Shown: positions 1 through 7,971 of the stretch, one piece after another
Layout of the letters: every line of letters begins with the position of its first letter
Numbering within the stretch: the first letter of the stretch is position 1
Assembly: GCA_021847645.1 (NCBI GenBank)
Contig: JAJZQG010000042.1
Span: forward strand, 1 to 46,162
Reading direction: 5' to 3'
Length of the DNA: 46,162 bases
Source of the DNA: Myxococcales bacterium
GTDB taxonomy: Bacteria; Myxococcota_A; Polyangia; Polyangiales; Polyangiaceae
Program-made: the position numbers and the translations under genes
The notes under the pieces: model-generated
The model's input: the letters and a program-made list of their open reading frames with translations, nothing else
What the model was told of the DNA's origin: nothing
The model's database searches: none

Positions 1-38
1 GATTGCCAGGGGGCCAACGCGGGCTCCACCTGGCAATC
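1..38. repeat. Inverted junction of the repeat unit at the window edge
   Basis: Bases 1-10 (gattgccagg) and 29-38 (cctggcaatc) are exact reverse complements around an 18-base spacer. Read on the plus strand, bases 1-30 encode DCQGANAGST. That is the module sequence the neighbouring gene encodes on the minus strand, so the repeat appears to fold back on itself at the edge. It may be a chimeric contig end or a real inversion. Confidence 0.7.
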
Positions 39-1112
39 GGCAGAGGCTCCGCAGTAGCTGTTGTCGACCTTGGGGTCGACGCACTTGCCGTTGCAGTTCA
101 CAAGCCCCGCCTGGCAGCTGAGCGTGCACTGACCCGTGCCGTCGCACACGTAGCCAGCGTCGCAGGTGGTGCCCGCGTTGGTGCCCTGGCAATCACCCGA
201 GGCCCCGCAGAAGGCGTTGTTGGTGTTCGGATCGATGCACTTGCCGTTGCAGTTCAGAAGGCCCGCCTGGCAGCTGAGCGTGCACTGGCCGGTGCCGTCG
301 CACATGTAGCCCGAGGCGCAGGTGGTGCCCGCGTTGGTGCCCTGGCAATCGGCGGAGGCCCCGCAGTAGCTGTTGTCGACCTTGGGGTCGACGCACTTGC
401 CGTTGCAGTTGACGAGGCCGGACTGACACGTCAACGCGCACACGCCGGAGCCGTCGCAGACGAATCCAGGCTCGCACGCCTTTCCGGCGTTGTCCCCCTG
501 GCAGTCGGCGGAAGCGCCGCAATAGGACTCATTGATGTTCGGATCGACGCACTTGCCAGCGCAGTTGATGAGGCCTGCCTGGCAGGTAAGTGCGCACTGC
601 CCGTTGCCGTCACAGATGTAGCCCGGGTCGCAGGCCTTTCCGGCATTGTCCCCTTGGCAGTCGCCGCTTGCGCCGCAGTACGTCAGACTCGTGGCGGGGT
701 CCACGCACTCTCCATTGCATTGGAGGAAGCCCGTCTGGCAGGTCAACGCACACTGGCCCGTACCATCGCAAAGCTCGCCCGGCTTGCAAGCGGTATCGCA
801 GCCGCCACAGTGGTTGGGATTCGTGGTGGTGTCCACGCAATCGGTCCCGCAAAGCGCAAGATTCTGCGGACATTGGGTGGAACCGTCGGGTTCGGCGTCG
901 GGCCCGCCGTCGAGTTGGCCGCCGGTGCCGCCGGTGCCGCCGGTGCCGGCATGGCCGCCCGAGCCGCCCGAGCCGCCGGTGGCAGCATCGGGCGTGTCCG
1001 CGCGCGGAGTGCTTTGGCTATCACCTCCTCCGCACCCGGCGGAGGCAAAGATGGCGGCCGGGACACATACAAGTGCCGCCCATGTCCATGGTTCTCGACC
1101 TAACAAGCGCAT
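1..1112 (-). CDS. Cys-rich repeat lipoprotein, partial (C-terminus off window)
   Basis: Probable surface lipoprotein of unknown function. The ATG at 1112 is preceded by GGGAGG about six bases upstream. The N-terminus has a basic start, a hydrophobic stretch and a lipobox-like ASAGC, so the mature Cys is followed by a Gly/Thr/Ser linker of GTGGTGG type. Next come at least five tandem Cys-rich modules with a period of 52 residues (156 bp). Each contains a core such as CNGKCVDP, an YCGAS-DCQG segment and a CDGTGQC segment. Spacing and Cys content suggest EGF-like or other disulphide-rich modules on a cell-surface stalk; the exact fold is not recognised. The frame stays open to base 1, so the C-terminus is missing. 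The last bases are odd, because 1-38 form an inverted junction of the repeat (see findings). Similar linker-bearing lipoproteins occur at 3235 and 8889. Confidence 0.85.
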   Translation of the reverse strand, partial: MRLLGREPWTWAALVCVPAAIFASAGCGGGDSQSTPRADTPDAATGGSGGSGGHAGTGGTGGTGGQLDGGPDAEPDGSTQCPQNLALCGTDCVDTTTNPNHCGGCDTACKPGELCDGTGQCALTCQTGFLQCNGECVDPATSLTYCGASGDCQGDNAGKACDPGYICDGNGQCALTCQAGLINCAGKCVDPNINESYCGASADCQGDNAGKACEPGFVCDGSGVCALTCQSGLVNCNGKCVDPKVDNSYCGASADCQGTNAGTTCASGYMCDGTGQCTLSCQAGLLNCNGKCIDPNTNNAFCGASGDCQGTNAGTTCDAGYVCDGTGQCTLSCQAGLVNCNGKCVDPKVDNSYCGASADCQVEPALAPWQ

Positions 1113-1951
1113 GCTGAACCTCCCTTGTCCGAATGGACCTCAGCCACGCGGCCGGAGAATGACGCTGCCGCGTGAGACAGCCACTGCTTCCGTGCATCCC
1201 CTGGACGACTGGATGTCGATTGCCGGCAGCTTGGTAACAGACCACAGTCTGACCGAACAGTACAGACCCATGCGCACATGCCCGAATTTTGCCAGAATAA
1301 TGCGCAACGGATCACTCCCACGCGGACGCCCTGCACGGACGTGATACGAAGTCAAGGTCAATAATTGTCACTCTCGCTTTCTGGCGTGGACACACCGCGG
1401 GGCCGTCCAACCCATCCAACGGGCCAGCCCTACGGCGGTGTTCCCTGCCCGAGCAGACCCACTAACGCCCTATCGCACCCGCCGACCCGAGTCCGCTGCA
1501 AGGCTGTTTCGGACCCAACCGGGACTGCAGCGGACGGCGAGAGCGCGGTACCAGGGGCCTCGTCGCCGCGCATCCGAGACTCGCGCCGACACAATGGCCC
1601 GCTCGCCACCACGCAGGCTCATGGGCCCGATCCCATGCGGCTTCCCAGCAACGCCCGTCCCACGGCACCTAAGGCGACCTGCAGGGCACGTCAATCCAGG
1701 CTCATCGCGGCCAAAGCCCTGCTGAAGGGCGAATGCCGGCGTCGCACGGTCCGCTGTCTTCCCTGCCCCACTTGGCGGTCGCACTCTTGCGAGCTACAGA
1801 GACCCCATGGCGGTGGAGTCCGCCACAACCGCTTCCTCGCTTCCGAGGCAGCCAATGACTCCTGGCCGGCATGACCATGCCGCCCGAGCAGCGGTCGCCG
1901 CCAGCGGCACTTCGGAAAGACGAGACTTCGCATGCAACACGGTCGTGGTGA
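1113..1951. other. 839-bp stretch without a recognisable intact gene
   Basis: It lies upstream of the minus-strand Cys-rich lipoprotein and the plus-strand dynamin-like relic. Open frames here (for example 1365-1874 on plus) encode Arg/Pro/Thr-rich sequence with no conserved motif, no convincing ribosome site and no codon bias. The GTPase domain of the downstream relic would be expected here, but I could not find a P-loop or NKxD motif in any frame. It probably holds the lipoprotein promoter plus decayed sequence. Confidence 0.5.
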
Positions 1952-2942
1952 GCCGTAACCCTACTGCACGTCAGCGCAACCGATCGCCTGGATGGCGGCC
2001 CGGAGCGCGACTGGCCGGAGTTGGTCGCCACGCTTCGGCGCATGGCCGACAGCTCCGGGCGCAACATCGTGCACGCAGCGTTGGAGCGGGGCCGCAGGCG
2101 CATCGCATCCGCTCTCGTGCGCGAGGCCGACGAGAGCCTGCAAGCGCTGGTGGCGCCGCTAGAGCAATCCGAGGCGCGAGTCGCCAGGCTGCGGGAAGCG
2201 ATCGCCGGTGCGGAGCAGTCGTTGCGCGACCTGGGCTACCTGCTCAAGGCCGAGCAAGACCGCTTCTACGAGCACACGAAGGCTCACCAGGCGCAGTTCC
2301 TCGAGCGTGCGACATCGTCGGCGCGCGAAGAGCTCACCGGGCGGCTCACGCAACCGCCGTGCGCGGTTGGACCTTCGCAAGGTGGGCTTCGACCTCGCGC
2401 GCGAGGTGGCGCGTGCATGGCTGAACCGGTGGCTCGACGACGAGCTGCCGGCGGCCGAACAACGATACCGCGAGGCTTCCCGGCGCTTCGTCGCGCTCAG
2501 CAACGAGTTTCTGGAGCGCCTGATCGAGTCCGACGGCGCAGGCGGTAGGGGTGCTCGCCAACTCGATCCCGAGTCGGGCTTCCGGGTCCGCAGCAAGCTC
2601 CACTATACGGACATGATGACGTTGGAGGGCGGGCCTGCGACCTTCGTCTGGGACGTGTTTCGAACGCGCGAAGGAACGCAACACGCTGTGTTGCGCGAAG
2701 CGTCCGTCTACATCGAGAGGCTCTTGGAGACGAACTCGTCCCGCATCGTCGGCGACCTGAACGAGCGCGTGCTCGCGAGCCGTCTGCGGCTCGAGGAAGA
2801 CATCCGCGCGGCGCTTGGTGCCGTCATGCAGAGTGCGGAGCGCGCGCTGCAGCAGGCTCGATCGGCACAGGCCTAGGGCGACACCGGGGTTGCACGAGAG
2901 CGCTTGCGGCTCGACGCGATGCGGGCAGTCGCCCAGCAGTTC
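1952..2942 (+). pseudogene. Decayed dynamin-like GTPase, 3' half only
   Basis: Three in-order segments read as one protein only if disruptions are ignored. Frame A, from about 1952, gives AVTLLHVSATDR, which looks like the last G-domain strand and SA (G5) element. It continues as a long Ala/Arg/Glu/Leu helical region to about 2350. A one-base shift near 2346-2365 is needed to continue in the frame that gives VGFDLAREVARAWLNRW and ends at TAG 2874-2876. After that TAG the same frame continues with VARERLRLDAMRAVAQQF. A second shift at the TTT of 2940-2942 would give a stop at 2965-2967. Helical bundles after a G domain are typical of bacterial dynamin-family proteins. The N-terminal GTPase is absent, so loss of function is likely. 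A TGA at 1949-1951 closes the frame upstream. Sequencing error could explain one indel but not all the lesions. Confidence 0.6.
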
Positions 2943-3234
2943 ACCAACCACGAGGCCGTCCAATGAGCGGGACGCAACGAGCCCTGGTGCCAGTCCTCCG
3001 CTCGTCGAGACGCTCGAGGGCGCCCGCTCCTCCGAGTTCGTCGCCGCGCGCTCCCACGGCTTGCTCGAATCCGATCTCCAAGGCTCCGCTGGCGGCTGGC
3101 ACGTCGCTACGCCAACGTCCTCGCGCACGAGGCGGCGTGGCCGAGATCACTGCGGCTAGGGAACGAGTGTTGTGGTTCGCGACCAGAGCACGTGGGCGCG
3201 AACTGCGGGGCGACAAATCTGCTATCCTCGTCCC

Positions 3235-5127
3235 ATGAAACGTTGGCGCACGCGGCTTGTGAGTACGGCCATCTTCGCCTCGGCCGTCGCGGTGGTCGGC
3301 TGGTCGGGCTGCTCGGCGAACTCGTCCTCCAGCACCTTCGGCACCGGGGGATCCGGCGGCGGCGGCGGTAGCGTCGACGCCGGGCCGGACGGCTCGATGT
3401 TCGGTTGCAACACCTGCATCAGCGGCCAGTTCCAGCGCTGCGACGACATGGGAAACCCAACCACGCCCCAAGACTGCGCGCCGTTGACCTGCGTGCCGGG
3501 CATCGGTTGCGCGCAATGCACGCCGGGCGCAAACACGTGCGTGGGCAACGAGGTGCACGCCTGCAAGTCGGATGGTACGCCTGGGGACCTCGTCCAGACG
3601 TGCGACCCGGCCAAGGGCGAGGTGTGCGGGAACGGCAAGTGCGGATCGGAGTGCGACGTCCTGGCCGGCTCCGGATCGTACGTGGGGTGCGAGTTCTGGG
3701 CGGTGGACTTGCCGAACGAGCGAGGAATGAACGACGCAGCGGACATGCCGTGGGGTGTGGCCATCGTCAACGCTGGCCAGAGCACCGCCACCGTGAACAT
3801 CGAGATGAACGTGGCGCCCTATGGCCAGGCCCCGCAGACGCAGGTCGTGCAGTCCGTGGTGATCGACCCGAGCCACGTAGCCGAAGTGGAGCTGCCGTCG
3901 CGAGAGCTGACCGGCTACTACAAGGGCCAGGCCGATCCCCCAGGACCGCCGTCCACCCTGGTGACGTCGAACGCGTTCCGCATCACCTCGAGCTCGCCGC
4001 TCATCGTCACGCAGTTCAACGTGTTCAACAACTCGTTCTCCAACGATGCGTCGCTGCTGTTACCGCGCGCGGCGCTGGGCACCCTGCACCGCGTCGTGGG
4101 CTATTCGGCCGCGAACCCGGTGGTCATCCCGGGCACGCCTCCGCTGCAGAACATGGGAATCCCCGACCACACGGCGATCTCGGTCGTCGGCGTGGCGCCG
4201 AACACTCACGTCAAGGTCAAGCTCGCGGCGGATATCCTGGGCAATGCGTCGCAATCGATTCCCGAGGCGAAGAAGGGCGACACGGTGGACTTCACCATCG
4301 GGCCGTTCGACGTGGTGAACCTCGCATCGCGCTCCGACTGCGCGACGCTCGCCGAGATCCCGAATTGCCTGGGCGACCAGACGGGAGCGATCGTGCAGTC
4401 GGATCAGCCGGTGGAGGTCTTCTTCAGCACGGAGCGATCGCTGATCGCGCCGCCAGGGGCGTCGAGCAGCAGCAACGCCTGCTGCACCGATCACCTGGAA
4501 GAAGAGATCTTTCCGGTCACCGCACTGGGCAAGCACTTCGTCATCACCAAGAGCCCGTCGCGCGGGGGCTCGGAGCCGGATGTCCTGCGGTTCCTGGGTG
4601 TGGCGGAGCCGGCCACCATCACCACGACGCTGCCGCCCCCCGACGATTCCTTCACGCTGCAGCCGGGCGAGATGCGAGAGGTCGCGTCCTACGGGACTAT
4701 CGCGGCGGATAGCTCGGTGCCCATCATGATTGCGCAGCTGTTGGTGAGCCAGTCCTTCACCGCCGACTACATCGGAGATCCGGACCTCACCGTGTTCCCG
4801 CCTACGGAGCAGTACCGCAAGGACTACACGTTCCTGTGCCCCGGCCACAACTGGACGAAGAACTACGTGGCTATCGCCACGCCGGAGGGGAACAACCTGC
4901 TGCTGGACGGAGCGGCGCTGCCGGCGGACTGCCAGACAGTACCGGGGCCGACCTCCCAAGGCGTGAAGTTCGACACGATCTACTGCGGGTTGCAATCGGG
5001 CGCGCACCGGGTCGAGGGGGACAAGGACTTCGGGATCACAGTCCACGGCTACGGATCGGCTGGGTCCTACTCGTTCGTGGGGGGCGCGGAAGTCAAGCAG
5101 ATCTACACACCACCGCCGCTGCTGTGA
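3235..5127 (+). CDS. IgGFc-binding-domain lipoprotein
   Basis: Predicted outer-surface lipoprotein of 630 aa. I chose the ATG at 3235 because it begins a classic signal: basic MKRWRTR, a hydrophobic core, then the lipobox WSGC with Cys26. A Gly/Ser linker and a Cys-rich segment (about residues 60-145, with CNTC, CTPG and CKSDG clusters) follow. The rest matches the IgGFc-binding N-terminal domain family (PF17517). Examples are NNSFSNDASLLLP around residue 265, SDQPVEVFFSTE around 388 and ACCTDHLEEEIFP around 415. In animals this domain occurs in FCGBP. Bacterial copies are common in myxobacteria, and their ligand is unknown. No strong Shine-Dalgarno is visible; TATCCT lies just upstream of the ATG, so a very short leader is possible. 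The next gene starts 130 bp downstream on the same strand. Confidence 0.9.
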   Translation: MKRWRTRLVSTAIFASAVAVVGWSGCSANSSSSTFGTGGSGGGGGSVDAGPDGSMFGCNTCISGQFQRCDDMGNPTTPQDCAPLTCVPGIGCAQCTPGANTCVGNEVHACKSDGTPGDLVQTCDPAKGEVCGNGKCGSECDVLAGSGSYVGCEFWAVDLPNERGMNDAADMPWGVAIVNAGQSTATVNIEMNVAPYGQAPQTQVVQSVVIDPSHVAEVELPSRELTGYYKGQADPPGPPSTLVTSNAFRITSSSPLIVTQFNVFNNSFSNDASLLLPRAALGTLHRVVGYSAANPVVIPGTPPLQNMGIPDHTAISVVGVAPNTHVKVKLAADILGNASQSIPEAKKGDTVDFTIGPFDVVNLASRSDCATLAEIPNCLGDQTGAIVQSDQPVEVFFSTERSLIAPPGASSSSNACCTDHLEEEIFPVTALGKHFVITKSPSRGGSEPDVLRFLGVAEPATITTTLPPPDDSFTLQPGEMREVASYGTIAADSSVPIMIAQLLVSQSFTADYIGDPDLTVFPPTEQYRKDYTFLCPGHNWTKNYVAIATPEGNNLLLDGAALPADCQTVPGPTSQGVKFDTIYCGLQSGAHRVEGDKDFGITVHGYGSAGSYSFVGGAEVKQIYTPPPLL

Positions 5128-5257
5128 GGCCGTGAACCGCTGACGGCGGCCTGCCGGTGGCGTCCCGACGGCCCACCTCCGAATGGCACGCTGCAAACCC
5201 TTGCTTGTCCCGCCGCCCTTGCTCTGATACCGTTTTGGGTATTCTTAGGAGGCGCCC

Positions 5258-5686
5258 ATGTCCCGAACCGTCGGTTCCATCCCTCGCTGGTTCACGCAGG
5301 CTTCGGCCATTGCCTCCCTCGGCGTAGCTGCCGCCGCTTGCTCCGGCACAACGGATGTCTCGCCCGCCCCCACCGACCAGGGCGCGCCCGATGCCACGAG
5401 CGAGGAGCCGGTCGCGTACTACGGCCCGGCGCAGGTCGACTCCGGTATCCCGGATGCGACGGACGACCAGCCGATGGTCCACTACGGGCCGGTCCAGGTG
5501 GATTCGGGCGTGCCCGACGCGGCGGACGACCAGCCGATGGTCTACTACGGGCCGGTCCAGGTGGATTCGGGCGTGCCCGACGCGGCGGACGATCAGCCGA
5601 TGGTCTACTACGGACCGGTGCCCGTGGACGCGAGCGACGAGATGCCCGCAGCCTACTATGGTCCGCCGCCTGTCCCCGGCCACTGA
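5258..5686 (+). CDS. YYGP-repeat lipoprotein, candidate radical SAM substrate
   Basis: A 142-aa protein with a signal peptide and lipobox AAAAC (Cys28). It is followed by an acidic repeat region of 21-residue units, each carrying a YGP motif preceded by Tyr or His: YYGP, HYGP, YYGP, YYGP and a final YYGP before the C-terminus PPPVPGH. Between motifs are Asp-rich linkers such as VDSGVPDAADDQP. A strong AGGAGG stands seven bases before the ATG. The next gene, a radical SAM/SPASM enzyme, starts six bases after the stop, so the two are almost certainly co-transcribed. A small repetitive protein beside a SPASM enzyme is the usual layout of a modified-peptide system, which makes the Tyr-Gly motifs the likely modification sites (inference). 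Pairs of radical SAM enzymes with small lipoproteins have been proposed from Bacteroidetes genomes. Whether this protein belongs to those families I cannot verify. Confidence 0.85.
   Translation: MSRTVGSIPRWFTQASAIASLGVAAAACSGTTDVSPAPTDQGAPDATSEEPVAYYGPAQVDSGIPDATDDQPMVHYGPVQVDSGVPDAADDQPMVYYGPVQVDSGVPDAADDQPMVYYGPVPVDASDEMPAAYYGPPPVPGH
5399..5650 (+). repeat. 63-bp tandem repeat encoding the YGP units
   Basis: Four units of exactly 63 bp begin at 5399, 5462, 5525 and 5588. Units 2 and 3 differ at a single base, a C/T change that turns the HYGP codon CAC into the YYGP codon TAC. Unit 1 and the last unit are more diverged. The period is a multiple of three, so copy-number change keeps the frame. 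Confidence 0.9.
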
Positions 5687-5692
5687 GCGAAC

Positions 5693-6790
5693 ATGGCAGT
5701 CGAACCCCGCGACGTAGTACAGCGCAGGGAGTTGCTCTGGCAAAAGCATCGCGCGAGCTGGAAGCAGCTCATTGTCGAGCACCCGCTTCGATATGTGTTT
5801 CTCGAGGTGACGCGCCGCTGCAACCTGGCCTGCGCCTATTGCGGCAGCAGCTGCACGCCCAAGTCCCAGCGCGACGAGCTGCCTGTCTCCCAGTGGATCG
5901 ACATCGTGCGGCAGATCGCCCGCGACTTCGATTCCCGCAAGATCATGATTGCCGTGACCGGCGGAGAGCCCCTGCTCAAGGAAGGCGTCGACGACCTTTT
6001 CCACGAGCTGCACGCGCAGGGCTTCGGCTACGGCATGGTCACCAATGGCTACTTCCTCGACGTCGATCGCGCACGAAAGCTCGTCGACGCGGGCATGGGC
6101 TCGATCTCGATCAGCATGGATGCGCCGACCGAGATCAACGATCGCCTGCGGGGCAAGGGCGCTTCGCAGAAGGTCGCTCGTGCCGTCGAGGCCCTGAGGA
6201 CCGCCGGCTTCAACGGCAAGCTGGAGATCATCTCCACCATCACCAAGCCCGTCGTCCCGCTGCTGCCCCAGATGCGCGAGCACGTGGCCTCGCTGCGCAT
6301 TCCGTTGTGGCGTGTCGCGCCGGTCATGCCCATCGGCCGCGCCGCGGCTCGTCCCGATCTGGTCCCCGACGCGGCCGACGTGCGCGCCATCCTGGAGTTC
6401 GTGCGCGCGGGCCGTCGGGACGGCTTCACGCCTGCCCCCGAGTTCTCCGAGGAGGGCTTCCTCGGCAATCGATTCGAGGGCTGCGTGCGCCCGTATCTCT
6501 GCCAGTGCCGGGCCGGGATCACGATCGCCGGGATTCGATCGGACGGCCGCATCGGCGCATGCCCCGAGCTGGGCGACGCGTTCCTGCAGGGAGACATCCG
6601 CACCGAACGCCTGAAGGACGTATGGGACACGCGCTACCAGGTGCTGCGCGATCGATCGTGGACCAGGAAGGGCAAGTGCGCCGAGTGCGCGCAGTACGAC
6701 AGTTGCCAGGGTGGGGCGATGCACCTGTACCCGAGCCCGGACGGCGATCTGCTCCGTTGCTTGTACTGGATGGCGAAGGAAGCGAAGTAG
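5693..6790 (+). CDS. Radical SAM/SPASM peptide-modifying enzyme
   Basis: A 365-aa radical SAM enzyme. The AdoMet-binding [4Fe-4S] motif CX3CX2C is at Cys43, Cys47 and Cys50 (CNLACAYC). It is followed by a GGEPLL segment and the rest of the half-barrel. The C-terminal third carries a SPASM-type auxiliary cluster region: a Cys-X12-Gly-X4-Cys stretch ending IGACPEL, then CAECAQYDSC, and a late Cys in LLRCLYW. SPASM enzymes mostly modify ribosomal peptides or proteins through C-C, C-S or C-O bonds or backbone excision. The ATG lies six bases after the YYGP lipoprotein gene, its probable substrate. No peptidase, exporter or partner-binding RRE-like protein is adjacent; the next gene is convergent. 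The reaction is unknown. An enzyme of the tyramine-excising type, which acts on X-Tyr-Gly, is one testable option. Confidence 0.9.
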   Translation: MAVEPRDVVQRRELLWQKHRASWKQLIVEHPLRYVFLEVTRRCNLACAYCGSSCTPKSQRDELPVSQWIDIVRQIARDFDSRKIMIAVTGGEPLLKEGVDDLFHELHAQGFGYGMVTNGYFLDVDRARKLVDAGMGSISISMDAPTEINDRLRGKGASQKVARAVEALRTAGFNGKLEIISTITKPVVPLLPQMREHVASLRIPLWRVAPVMPIGRAAARPDLVPDAADVRAILEFVRAGRRDGFTPAPEFSEEGFLGNRFEGCVRPYLCQCRAGITIAGIRSDGRIGACPELGDAFLQGDIRTERLKDVWDTRYQVLRDRSWTRKGKCAECAQYDSCQGGAMHLYPSPDGDLLRCLYWMAKEAK

Positions 6791-6809
6791 CGGCGAAGAG
6801 GCAACGAGC

Positions 6810-7811
6810 TCAGCCGAACCCAGCGGTCGGGTGCGGCAGGTAGAGCGCTTCGAGCGCCGCGGTTTCTTCCTTGGACAGGCTGACTCCCAGGGCGCTGACC
6901 GCGACCTCCAGATGGTCCATCTTGGTCGCGCCCACGATCGGCGAGGTCACCGCGCTGTTCTGGAGCAGCCAGGCGAGCGCGATCTGCGCATGAGGCACAT
7001 GGCGGCTCTTCGCCACCTTGTCGACCTCGGCGATCACGCGCTGGTCCGCGTCCGACATCGCCGCGTACAGCGTCTTGCCGAACCGGTCCGTCTCGGAACG
7101 CTTGGTAGCTTTGGCTTGCGGAGCGCGCGCCAGGTAGCCGCGGGCCAGCGGGCTCCACGGGATGAGCCCAACGCCCTGGTCGCGGCACAGGGGAATCATC
7201 TCGCGCTCCTCTTCGCGGTACAGCAGGTTGTAGTGGTTCTGCATCGACACGAAGCGCGCCCAGCCGTGCCGCTCGGCCACGTGCTGCGCCTTGGCGAACT
7301 GCCACGCATACATCGACGACGCCCCCAGGTAGCGCGCCTTTCCCATGCGCACGACGTCATTGAGCGCCTCCATCGTCTCCTCGATCGGCGTTGCGTCGTC
7401 CCAGCGATGGATCTGGTACAGGTCGACGTAGTCGGTTCCAAGCCGCTTCAGGCTCGCGTCGATCTCATGGAGGATCGCCTTGCGCGACAGGCCTCCGCCA
7501 TTGGGCCCCGGGCGCATCACGCCCCAGACCTTGGTGGCGATGACCACGTCCTCGCGGCGGGCGAAGTCGCGAAGCGCGCGGCCGGTGACCTGCTCGCTGG
7601 CTCCGACCGAGTAGACGTTCGCGGTGTCGAAGAAGTTGATGCCGAGCTCGATGGCGCGCTTGAAGAAGGGCCTCGCGTCCTCCTCCTTCAGCGCCCAGTC
7701 CCAGCGCAGGGGCGAGCCCTGCACGGACGCGGCGGGATCGCCGTAGCTCATGCAGCCGAGGCAGATGCGAGAAACGCTGAGACCGGTGTTTCCGAGTCGT
7801 CGATATTCCAT
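6810..7811 (-). CDS. Aldo/keto reductase
   Basis: A 333-aa NADPH-dependent oxidoreductase of the aldo/keto reductase superfamily, close in pattern to YajO/YghZ-type proteins. The start at 7811 gives the family-typical MEYRRLGNTGLSVS and has GGAGG nine bases upstream. The catalytic tetrad is present: Asp and Tyr in FDTANVY, Lys in ATKVWG, His in YQIHRWD. The cofactor-binding C-terminal part includes SPIVGATKMDHL. The substrate cannot be predicted. The gene converges on the radical SAM gene with only 19 bp between stops, so it is not part of that transcript. Nothing unusual is seen. Confidence 0.95.
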   Translation of the reverse strand: MEYRRLGNTGLSVSRICLGCMSYGDPAASVQGSPLRWDWALKEEDARPFFKRAIELGINFFDTANVYSVGASEQVTGRALRDFARREDVVIATKVWGVMRPGPNGGGLSRKAILHEIDASLKRLGTDYVDLYQIHRWDDATPIEETMEALNDVVRMGKARYLGASSMYAWQFAKAQHVAERHGWARFVSMQNHYNLLYREEEREMIPLCRDQGVGLIPWSPLARGYLARAPQAKATKRSETDRFGKTLYAAMSDADQRVIAEVDKVAKSRHVPHAQIALAWLLQNSAVTSPIVGATKMDHLEVAVSALGVSLSKEETAALEALYLPHPTAGFG

Positions 7812-7971
7812 GGCGGAGTCCTCCAATGGGAAGAGCCTGACCGCGCCCCCTCTGAACGCGGGCTGAGACGGTTGCACGTGAACAATCGTCGGGCAACCCG
7901 ATTCCGAACACCACGATGTGCCGCCGGCGCCGGTCGGCACACGGACGGGAGCGCGACGGCGACTTGGCGCC

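Noticed and set aside
1365-1874. A 169-codon plus-strand open frame
   Set aside because: It has no ribosome site and no codon bias, and Arg/Pro/Ser/Thr-rich composition. Other frames in the same stretch are equally open.
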